Assembly: GCA_021792835.1 (NCBI GenBank)
Contig: JAJYTY010000010.1
Span: 1 to 40,406 of the forward strand
Direction: 5' to 3'
DNA: 40,406 nucleotides
Source: Pseudomonadota bacterium
GTDB lineage: Bacteria; Pseudomonadota; Gammaproteobacteria; Burkholderiales; Burkholderiaceae_C
Part shown: positions 1 through 6,443 of the stretch, piece after piece
How the letters are laid out: each line of letters begins with the position of its first letter
Numbering within the stretch: position 1 is the first letter of the stretch
Made by a program: the position numbers and the translations under genes
The notes under the pieces: model-generated
What the model saw: only the letters and a program-made list of their open reading frames with translations
What the model was told of the DNA's origin: nothing
The model's database searches: none

Positions 1-338
1 TGCGCGGCTTCCAGCAGCAGGCTGACCGCCCCGGCGGCGCGCCCGTCGTGCAGCAGTTCGGTGCCCAGGCAGGCCAGCGCCTCGGCGTCGCCGGCGTCGG
101 CGTCGAGCACCAGGCGCATCCATTGCCGGCGCAAGTCCGGGTCGGTGGCGCTGCCCGGCGCCTGCGCGTCGGGCGCTCCCAGCATGTCCAGCACCTGCTC
201 GAGCGCGACCAGCGCACGCCCGGCCGTGTCGGTGCCGACCAAGGTCAGGGTGCCGTCATCGCACCAACGGCGCACCGTGCGCTCGCTGCGACCGAGCACC
301 AGCGAGGCCATGCGCCGACTGCAGGCGTGGAGGGTCAA
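1..338 (-). CDS. Partial HTH-domain protein with Sel1/TPR-like repeats (runs off left edge)
   Basis: Reading the minus strand from the left edge gives an open frame missing from the ORF track because its stop lies outside the window. The N-terminus (MASLVLGRSERTVRRW) looks like a helix-turn-helix. It is followed by an Ala/Leu-rich helical stretch with a Sel1/TPR flavour (GDAEALACLGTELLHDG). A TTG at 338 has GGGAG six bases upstream and keeps the whole HTH, so I prefer it; an ATG at 311 would cut the first helix, and a GTG at 380 is also in frame. The gene is divergent from the pilin pair across about 300 bases, so it may regulate them or share their control region. That role is inference. The C-terminus is unseen and the family is not named. 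Confidence 0.6.
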   Translation of the reverse strand, partial: MTLHACSRRMASLVLGRSERTVRRWCDDGTLTLVGTDTAGRALVALEQVLDMLGAPDAQAPGSATDPDLRRQWMRLVLDADAGDAEALACLGTELLHDGRAAGAVSLLLEAA

Positions 339-636
339 GGCGGACTCCCGCGGCGCCGGACGGCGGCACCTTGTGTCCACGTATTTTGCCCTGACACGTC
401 AGCCATGGCCAGCCTGCAGGGTGGACAAGCGCTGCCGGATGGCCGAGCGGGGCCTTGGACAGCAGCCGTCACAGGCGGGTACCGCCCCTTGCGCGGCCCT
501 GGCACGCCGATTGCTTCAAGGAACGCACCCCGACAGGGGCTGACGTCGACCCGGCAGCGACCGGTCTCGCAACACCGGTGACTCTCGCGAGTCCGGCCGC
601 AGGGCTCAAAGTACTTCCGAACACAAGGATCCGCAC
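339..636 (+). promoter_or_regulatory. Divergent control region between HTH gene and first pilin
   Basis: About 298 bases without a gene. It holds the sigma-54 promoter (500-515), then an untranslated leader of about 110 bases ending in AAGGA (625-629), seven bases before the pilin ATG. Upstream of the promoter are three copies of TGTCCA or its complement, at 374-379, 422-427 and 456-461. PilR, the enhancer-binding regulator of pilA in Pseudomonas, is known to bind TGTC-containing sites. Assigning these copies to a PilR-like protein is inference, since no pilRS genes are in the window. Confidence 0.5.
500..515 (+). promoter_or_regulatory. Sigma-54 (RpoN) promoter of the first pilin gene
   Basis: The sequence TGGCACG-CCGA-TTGCT matches the -24/-12 consensus (TGGCACG-N4-TTGCW) at every position with correct spacing. 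Transcription should start about 11 to 13 bases after the -12 element, near 526, leaving a leader of about 110 bases. Sigma-54 control of the major type IV pilin gene, with PilR as activator, is established in Pseudomonas and relatives, so position and sequence agree. Confidence 0.9.
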
Positions 637-1101
637 ATGAAAAAGCAATTGCAACAAGGCTTCACGCTGATCGAGTTGATGATCGTGGTTGCGATCATCG
701 GCATCCTGGCCGCGATCGCGATCCCCGCCTACCAGAACTACACGATCCGCGCGCAAGTCTCCGAAGGCCTGTCGCTGGCCGACGGCGCGAAGACCGGCGT
801 GGCCGAGTTCTACAGCAACTATGGCCATTGGCCGACGAGCAACGCTTCCGCGGGCCTTGCCACCGATACGTCCATCGGCGGCAACTACGTGCAGTCGGTC
901 AATGTCGCGACCAACGGGCTCATCACCATCACGTATGGTCCGGGCAGCGGCTCGTACGGGAAGAAGGCCAACAGCGCGATCGACAACACGACACTGGTGC
1001 TGTCGGCCAATACCGCCGGCGGCGGTTCGATCCAATGGACCTGCAGGGCGGGGACGACGAAGGGCGTGCCTTCGGAGTATCTGCCCTCCTCCTGCACCTG
1101 A
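637..1101 (+). CDS. pilA: Type IV pilin (PilA-like major pilin)
   Basis: A 154-residue prepilin. A short basic leader (MKKQLQQG) is followed by the class III signal [22 protein letters not shown]. Prepilin peptidase PilD should cut after Gly8, and Glu13 is the conserved Glu5 of the mature protein. The hydrophobic N-terminal helix is the assembly and membrane segment. Two cysteines near the end (136 and 153) would form the C-terminal disulfide loop of type IVa pilins. The start is fixed by AAGGA seven bases upstream. The gene has a perfect sigma-54 promoter and its own intrinsic terminator, and a second pilin follows at once. It likely encodes the subunit of pili used for twitching, adhesion or DNA uptake. 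Pilus machinery genes are not in the window. Confidence 0.93.
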   Translation: MKKQLQQGFTLIELMIVVAIIGILAAIAIPAYQNYTIRAQVSEGLSLADGAKTGVAEFYSNYGHWPTSNASAGLATDTSIGGNYVQSVNVATNGLITITYGPGSGSYGKKANSAIDNTTLVLSANTAGGGSIQWTCRAGTTKGVPSEYLPSSCT

Positions 1102-1123
1102 TCTCCAGAGTGTGATTCTTGAC

Positions 1124-1147
1124 AACCCGCCGCAAGGCGGGTTTTTT
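1124..1147 (+). terminator. Intrinsic terminator between the two pilin genes
   Basis: The perfect 8-bp stem AACCCGCC / GGCGGGTT encloses a GCAA tetraloop and runs directly into six T residues. It lies 23 bases after the first pilin stop and 42 bases before the second pilin start, so most sigma-54 transcripts should stop here, with any readthrough feeding the second pilin. Confidence 0.9.
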
Positions 1148-1188
1148 CTAGGCGCAGTGTTTTCGCTTCAAATCCGCGGAGCCAGGAC

Positions 1189-1614
1189 ATGCGAAGCAAG
1201 TCTCGCGGTTTCACCTTGATCGAACTGATGATCGTGGTCGCGATCATCGGCATCCTCGCAGCGATCGCGATCCCGGCGTACAGCACCTATGCGATACGTG
1301 CCCAGGTCGCGGAAGGCCTCACGTTGGCGGGGGGCTACAAGACCGTGATCTGGGACTACTACTCGCAGCATGGAAGCTTCCCGCCGAGCAATGTGAGCGG
1401 CGGCGCGCCATCGGCCGCCTCGATCCAGGGCAACTACGTGCACTCGGTGAATATCGCCAAGGGACTGATCACGATCACCTTCGGCAACAAGGCGAACAAG
1501 GCGATCTCGGGTACCACCCTGCTGCTGTCGGCGACCAGCTCGGCCGATTCGCTGCAATGGGTGTGCCGCGGCGGAACGATCTCGAACCGATATCTGCCGA
1601 CGTCCTGCACCTGA
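1189..1614 (+). CDS. Second type IV pilin (PilA paralog)
   Basis: A 141-residue prepilin with leader MRSKSRG, cleavage after Gly7, and the same [24 protein letters not shown] helix as its neighbour. The body is shorter and divergent but keeps matching blocks (GNYVHSVNIAKGLITITF against [19 protein letters not shown]) and the two C-terminal cysteines (126 and 140). It is clearly a tandem duplicate that has diverged in the surface-exposed part. CGGAG lies seven bases before the ATG. No separate sigma-54 site is visible in the short gap, so expression probably depends on readthrough of the terminator or on an unseen promoter. It could be an alternative major pilin or a minor subunit mixed into the fibre; the sequence does not decide. 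Confidence 0.88.
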   Translation: MRSKSRGFTLIELMIVVAIIGILAAIAIPAYSTYAIRAQVAEGLTLAGGYKTVIWDYYSQHGSFPPSNVSGGAPSAASIQGNYVHSVNIAKGLITITFGNKANKAISGTTLLLSATSSADSLQWVCRGGTISNRYLPTSCT

Positions 1615-1624
1615 GGCGAGCGCT

Positions 1625-1933
1625 TCAGTCCCGCTGGACGCGCCCGGTGGCCGGCAGGTGCGCTTCGAGAATTTGCGCGCAGGCGGCCAGCTTGACCTGA
1701 CCCGGCGACAGTCCGGCGGCCAGTTGCGCGCAGGCCAGCGCGACGGCGTCCAGGTGCACGTGGGCCTGCCCGGCGGCGCGCAGGCGCCCGCTCTCCTGCA
1801 GCACCGCCCGCTGTGCGTGGCGCGCCCGCAAGGGGTCGGCCGGTGCGCCGCGTTGTGCAGCGCCGAGCAGTCGCAGCGCGTCGCGCAGTGCGTCGTGTCG
1901 CATCGACGTGGCCTGCAGCAGCGCCTCAGCCAT
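1625..1933 (-). CDS. Small hypothetical protein coupled to the EAL-CBS-GGDEF gene
   Basis: A 102-residue ORF starting MAEALLQATSMRHDALRD. Its ATG overlaps the end of the upstream cyclic-di-GMP gene (ATGGCTGA contains both the start and the TGA stop), an arrangement typical of translational coupling. The track's longer 111-residue version starts further inside the upstream gene and is less likely. The protein is Ala/Leu/Arg-rich, probably all helical, with no signal peptide, membrane segment or recognised domain. It ends 11 bases from the convergent second pilin. Its function is unknown. Coupling suggests it is made in step with the EAL-CBS-GGDEF protein and could be a partner, but that is inference. 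Confidence 0.55.
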   Translation of the reverse strand: MAEALLQATSMRHDALRDALRLLGAAQRGAPADPLRARHAQRAVLQESGRLRAAGQAHVHLDAVALACAQLAAGLSPGQVKLAACAQILEAHLPATGRVQRD

Positions 1934-3731
1934 GGCGCCTGCGGTCGACGAACAGCGCATGGCCGTTCATGCGCTTGGCGGCGCGCTTGAGTTCGGCCAG
2001 CACGTTGGCGACCTCGCGGTGCGACTCGAAGCACGCGGGTTCGACGACGAAGGCGCCGATCGACAGGGTCGGCAGCGCGTAGAACGTGGCCTCGCCGCGT
2101 CGGTTCTCGGCCCAGTAGCCTTGCTCAGCCAGCACCTGCGGCTCGACCAGGCGTGCGACGGCCTGCTCGAATCCGTCCAGCACGCCGCGCAACTCGCTCT
2201 CCCACTGCGCCGAGCGCGACAGCGCGATGAAATCGTCGCCGCCGACGTGCCCGAGGAAACTGCCCTGCGGCGCGAGCCGGCTGCGCAGCACCTCGGCCAG
2301 CATCAGGATGATTTCATCGCCCATGCGATAGCCGAACTTGTCGTTGAAGGGCTTGAAGTGGTCGATGTCCGCGTAGGCCGCCGCGAAGCTGCGCTCCTCG
2401 CGCAGCCAGCGGTCCAGGCAGTCGTTGATCGGCACGTTGCCCGGCAACAGGGTGAGCGGGTTCGCATAGCGCGCTGCCTGTACCTGGAACTCGGTGACCA
2501 GGCGCAGCAGGTCTCCGACCAGCAGCAGGCCGCGATAGTGTCCGTCCTCGGTCACCAGCACGCCCTCGGTGGCGTGGCGATAGCTGGAATCGGCGATCAG
2601 GCTGGTCGCCTGGCGCAGGCTGCTGCGAGCATCCAGGCGCAGCACGTCGCTGCTCATCACCATCGTGCAGGGCTTGTTGCCGAACAGGTCGCGCACATGG
2701 GGACGGAACAGGCGGTCGGCGACCACGTAACGGTTGATGATTCCCAGCGCCCGGCCCTGCTCGTCGACCACCGGCACCGAGGTCAGCTCGGAATCCTGCT
2801 CGAGCATGCGCAGCACCTGGTCGAGCCGGGTCTGCGGCGCCACCGGCGGGATCTGGCGCGCCAATCCGAGCAGCGGTTGCTCGATGCTGCCGCGGCTGGC
2901 CAGCGAGTGCAGCGCCGGCTGGGGATCGCGCAGTGCGTCGTGCACCGGTACAGCCGGCTCCGGCGCCGGCCGCGCCTGCGGGCGCGCGATGAAGTAGCCC
3001 TGCGCCATGCTCACGCCGAGTTCGCGCAGGGTCAGCAACTCGCGTTCGGACTCCACGCCTTCGGCGACCACCACCGAGCGGCTGGCCTCGGACAGCAGCA
3101 GCATCGAGCGCACGAAGGCTGCCTTGAACGGATCGTCGGCGAGTCCGGCGACGTAGCTTCGGTCGATCTTCAGGTAGCGCGGTCGCAGGCGCTTCCACAG
3201 CGCGAATCGGCCGAAGCCCTGGCCGAGATCGTCGAGCGCCAGCTCGTAGCCGAGTTCGCGCAGGAACTGCGCCGCGACGAAGGCCTGCGTGTCCTCGGCC
3301 AGCGCGTCCGACTCCAGCAGTTCCAGGACCAGGCGCGACGGCGGCAGGCCATGCTCCTGCAGCCACTGCAGCGTCGGCTCCTGCGCGAACCAGCCGCAGT
3401 CGAACAGCGCCTCGGTGACGTTGAGGAACAGGTGGCCGGGAAGTCCGGCGGCCGCGAAGCCCTCGACCGCGGTCCGCACGCACAGCTGGTCGAACTCGCC
3501 CACGCGATGGCTTTGGCGCGCGCATGCGAACAGTCGCTGCGGACTTTCCAGCGGGCTGCCCGCCGGCCCTCGTATCAAGGCCTCGAAACCGTGGAATCTG
3601 CGGTTTCGTAAATCCATAATGGGCTGGAATACCGCGCTCAAATTGCGCTCCAGCATGATGCTCTGAAAGAGCGAGGCAAAATCGTTCCGGTCGATATCCG
3701 GGGCGTAGTCCTGCAAGGCAATGGCGACCAT
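1926..3731 (-). CDS. EAL-CBS-CBS-GGDEF cyclic-di-GMP protein
   Basis: A 601-residue soluble protein with its domains in the order EAL (about 28-250), two CBS motifs (about 290-415) and GGDEF (about 425-595), the reverse of the usual GGDEF-EAL order. The EAL part keeps the residues expected for phosphodiesterase activity: EALIR at 50-54, Asn104, Glu137, the Asp pair 167-168, Lys188, AEGVE with Glu224, and Gln244. Loop 6 is altered (DLGQGFGRF instead of DFGTGYSS). The GGDEF motif is GGDDF (497-501) with an intact DIDHFKPFND metal/base region and no RxxD inhibitory site. It could therefore make and break cyclic-di-GMP, with the CBS pair perhaps sensing adenine nucleotides. It probably shares a transcript with the 815-residue gene 75 bases upstream. 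No strong ribosome site precedes the ATG. Confidence 0.9.
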   Translation of the reverse strand: MVAIALQDYAPDIDRNDFASLFQSIMLERNLSAVFQPIMDLRNRRFHGFEALIRGPAGSPLESPQRLFACARQSHRVGEFDQLCVRTAVEGFAAAGLPGHLFLNVTEALFDCGWFAQEPTLQWLQEHGLPPSRLVLELLESDALAEDTQAFVAAQFLRELGYELALDDLGQGFGRFALWKRLRPRYLKIDRSYVAGLADDPFKAAFVRSMLLLSEASRSVVVAEGVESERELLTLRELGVSMAQGYFIARPQARPAPEPAVPVHDALRDPQPALHSLASRGSIEQPLLGLARQIPPVAPQTRLDQVLRMLEQDSELTSVPVVDEQGRALGIINRYVVADRLFRPHVRDLFGNKPCTMVMSSDVLRLDARSSLRQATSLIADSSYRHATEGVLVTEDGHYRGLLLVGDLLRLVTEFQVQAARYANPLTLLPGNVPINDCLDRWLREERSFAAAYADIDHFKPFNDKFGYRMGDEIILMLAEVLRSRLAPQGSFLGHVGGDDFIALSRSAQWESELRGVLDGFEQAVARLVEPQVLAEQGYWAENRRGEATFYALPTLSIGAFVVEPACFESHREVANVLAELKRAAKRMNGHALFVDRRRHG

Positions 3732-3806
3732 GGCGTGAGACCGGGGCAGTCTGGCCGTTGTAGTCCTTGCGCGTGACGACGCGGTGACATGGAGCGCATG
3801 GCCGGA

Positions 3807-6254
3807 TCAGCTGCCGGCGCCGCGTGCACGCGAGCCGGTCATCGCCGCGAAGGGCGTGATCCCGGACAGCGGCGGCATGCGCCAGCCGCGCACCCACGCC
3901 GGCACGTGTTGTGGCGGCAAGGCAGGCGAGATCGCATGCCCCTGTCCGAAGTCGGCCCGCAGATACTGTGCGTACTCGAGCAGGATCTGGGTCTCCAGTC
4001 CTTCGATGGTGACACCCAGTTCCAGGCGTCGTGCCAGGTCGACCAGGCCGGTGACCAGCGGGACCGCGCGCGGGTTGTTGGCCACGATGCCGTGCACCAG
4101 TCCCTGGTCCACCTTCACCATGTCGAAGGGAAGGCTGTTGAGGCGAAGCAGGCTGCTGTAGCCGGCGCCCAGGTCGTCCAGCGCCAGGCGTACACCCAGC
4201 GCGCGCAGCTGCTCGGTGGCGCAGCGCATCGTGGCCTGGCTGGCGACGTCGCGATCCTCGAGGATCTCCAGGCTCAGGCGCCGCGGGTCGATGCCGGCAT
4301 GGGTCAGCGCGCCGTGCACCCATTGCACGCACTCGGCGTTGCGCAGCGTCGCCGGCGGCAGGTTCAGTGCGAGGTCCAGGCGCACTCCCTCGCGCTCCCA
4401 TGCGCGCAGCGCCTGCAAGGAAAGGTTCAGCCCGTCCAGGAACAGACGGTCGAGCTCGTGCTGGCCAAGGATGGGCAGGAAGCGCGCCGGCGGCACCAGC
4501 ACGGAGTCGTCGAGCTGCAGGCGCGCCAGCGCTTCCACGCGCGTGCAGCCCTGCAGACGCAGATCCACGATGGGCTGCATCATCATGCGCAGGCCGCCGC
4601 CGAACAGGCGCTGGCGCCACTTCGCGCGTTCGTCCGCGGCCACCGCCGGCAGCGCGACATCCTCGCCGACCCGGCCGAGCTCCGCGGCCATGAAAAAACG
4701 CAGCGAGTCCAGCGCATGGCGCATCAGCGTCGTGCCGAACAACGACGCGGGCAGCTGGCCATACAGCTTGAGCACCACCAGCACATGTCCGGCCGCGTCG
4801 AGCACCGGCACCGCCACCGAGCTGCGCACGCCGTGCTCGAGCAGTTGCAGGGCCCAGCCGCGCCCGATGCGCGCGGCGTGCGGGACGTCGGGCCCGGCTT
4901 CGATGTCCGAGCGCAGCCAGCTGCGAGACAGCGAGTTGTCACCCAGCGGTTGCCCATCCTCGAAGGCGCCGCCGGGGCTTCCTGTGCGCCAGGCCTCGTG
5001 CGCGGCGCTTTGCGATTCCAGCATGAATCGTCCGCGTGCATCCTGGGTGTACGCCGCGCACCAGGCCATGAAGGGCAGTTCCTGCAGCGCTTGCACGATC
5101 ACGTCGAGCAGGTCGGCGCGGCGGCGTGTGCGTTGCATCGCGGAGGCCAGGTCGCGCACGCGTTCGAGCAATTCCTCGCGCAGCTGTTCCGCGCCTTCAT
5201 GCTGGAAGCTCAGGTCGGCTTCGATGCGCTGCATCAGCGTGCCCAGGAACAGCATGCGTTCGCTCAGGCGGGTGGGGATGCGCTGGGTGAGTCCGGCCAG
5301 GCGCCGGTACAGCCGGCCGAGTTCGCAGACCCCCACCTGCGGCGGCACCCCCAACGCGGCCTGCAACCGGCCCATGTGCATGGCGTGCAGGCGATGCTGC
5401 TCGCGCCGCAGGTCCGGAGCCAGCAGCATCTGCACGTAGTGCTCGAGCTGCGGCGCAAGGTCGGCCACGGGCTGCCGCGGCGCGGCTGCCGCGGCGTCGG
5501 CACCCGGCGTCTCGAGCAGCCGCAGTGCGTGCAACAGTTCCTCGCTGAGGCGCGGCAGGTGCGGACCGATGAAACGCTGCAGCCAGGCCATGTTCTCGGC
5601 GGCCTGCGCCCCGTAAGGGTCGAGCTGTTCGCCACGCCGCTGCAATTCGCGCTCGCTGTGGCTGAACAGCGCGGCTTCGGCCAGCCCCAGCAAGCGCGAG
5701 ACATGGCTGGCGTCCTGGGGATAGAGCGCGCAGCCCACCGATGCGGAGAGCTTGCGCAGCGCACCAGGCATCACTTCGAAGGGCTCGCGCAGCATGTGGA
5801 TCACGCGCTCGACCGCCTTGCGCCACTCGGCCGCGGCATCGCCGCGCAGCACCAGCGCGAAGGAGTCCGCGCCGACACGGGCCGCCAGCTCGACCTGCGG
5901 CAGACGAAGCAGCCGTGCAGCGAGTTCGGCGAGTACGGCATCGCCGGCGCGGTCTCCCCAGAGTTCGTTGATGCGCGCGAAGCGATAGACGTCGAGCACC
6001 AGCAACGCCAGCGTGGAACCGGGTTGCGTCGTCGCCGCCAGCTGCGGCAGTGCCGATTCGAGTTCCGCGCGCGTCGCCAGGCCGGTCAGCGCGTCCGATC
6101 CGGGTGAAGGCATACCCCCCGGTGGCGCCGCGCCGCGACTGCCGGGCCGATGCAGCGCGCCAAAGACCAACTTCGTCGCATGGGAGAGGCGCAGGTTCAT
6201 GGGCGGGGTGGCGCACCCTCGCAGGGCATCGCGGATATTTCGATCAAATTCCAT
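3807..6254 (-). CDS. Degenerate GGDEF / globin-like / GAF / EAL protein
   Basis: An 815-residue protein. The N-terminal GGDEF-type domain (about 52-200) carries GADSF at 128-132 instead of GGDEF, so it is probably not a cyclase. Residues about 215-350 resemble the helical pattern of a globin-coupled sensor (QHRLHAMHMGRLQAALGVPPQ), but Gln sits where the proximal haem His is expected. A GAF-like domain follows (about 380-525). The C-terminal EAL domain (about 548-795) looks active: EALAR 574-578, Asn631, Glu663, DDLGAGYSS 693-701, Lys714, IEGLE with Glu751, and Gln771. The likely role is a sensor-controlled cyclic-di-GMP phosphodiesterase. A near-palindrome overlaps the start codon. ATG 6254 has no good ribosome site; ATG 6200 is an alternative. 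The globin assignment is tentative. Confidence 0.88.
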   Translation of the reverse strand: MEFDRNIRDALRGCATPPMNLRLSHATKLVFGALHRPGSRGAAPPGGMPSPGSDALTGLATRAELESALPQLAATTQPGSTLALLVLDVYRFARINELWGDRAGDAVLAELAARLLRLPQVELAARVGADSFALVLRGDAAAEWRKAVERVIHMLREPFEVMPGALRKLSASVGCALYPQDASHVSRLLGLAEAALFSHSERELQRRGEQLDPYGAQAAENMAWLQRFIGPHLPRLSEELLHALRLLETPGADAAAAAPRQPVADLAPQLEHYVQMLLAPDLRREQHRLHAMHMGRLQAALGVPPQVGVCELGRLYRRLAGLTQRIPTRLSERMLFLGTLMQRIEADLSFQHEGAEQLREELLERVRDLASAMQRTRRRADLLDVIVQALQELPFMAWCAAYTQDARGRFMLESQSAAHEAWRTGSPGGAFEDGQPLGDNSLSRSWLRSDIEAGPDVPHAARIGRGWALQLLEHGVRSSVAVPVLDAAGHVLVVLKLYGQLPASLFGTTLMRHALDSLRFFMAAELGRVGEDVALPAVAADERAKWRQRLFGGGLRMMMQPIVDLRLQGCTRVEALARLQLDDSVLVPPARFLPILGQHELDRLFLDGLNLSLQALRAWEREGVRLDLALNLPPATLRNAECVQWVHGALTHAGIDPRRLSLEILEDRDVASQATMRCATEQLRALGVRLALDDLGAGYSSLLRLNSLPFDMVKVDQGLVHGIVANNPRAVPLVTGLVDLARRLELGVTIEGLETQILLEYAQYLRADFGQGHAISPALPPQHVPAWVRGWRMPPLSGITPFAAMTGSRARGAGS

Positions 6255-6268
6255 TGAATATTCATTGG
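6251..6268. promoter_or_regulatory. Palindrome overlapping the start of the 815-residue gene
   Basis: CCATTGAATATTCATTGG is an 18-bp palindrome with a single T/T mismatch pair and a perfect TGAATATTCA core. It covers the minus-strand start codon and the bases before it, inside an AT-rich island unlike the surrounding high-GC DNA. It could be an operator or a translation-control element; no regulator can be assigned. Confidence 0.35.
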
Positions 6269-6443
6269 AATAGTTCTTCCACGAGAGATCGTCCGGCTTA
6301 TTCTAGGGATGGTCGATTAAATTAATATCAAAACAAAGCTATTTGAAGGTGCTTTTCAAAAATGCCTGAACAACCCCTGTTGCGGTTCGACATCGCATTC
6401 GTGTGAACAACATCACGAAACCCCCAGACGTCCACGCTGGCGC
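6255..6443. promoter_or_regulatory. AT-rich divergent intergenic region between cyclic-di-GMP genes
   Basis: This 189-base gap separates the minus-strand phosphodiesterase operon from the plus-strand cyclase gene and must hold promoters for both. It includes GATTAAATTAATATCAAAAC and an inverted repeat TTTGAA-N7-TTCAAA (6342-6360). No unambiguous -35/-10 pair stands out, so individual promoters are not called. Confidence 0.45.

Noticed and set aside
3789-6107. A 772-residue plus-strand ORF (and the similar 1908-3611 ORF) over the EAL/GGDEF genes
   Set aside because: Both are antisense to proteins with intact domain motifs and show no domains of their own.
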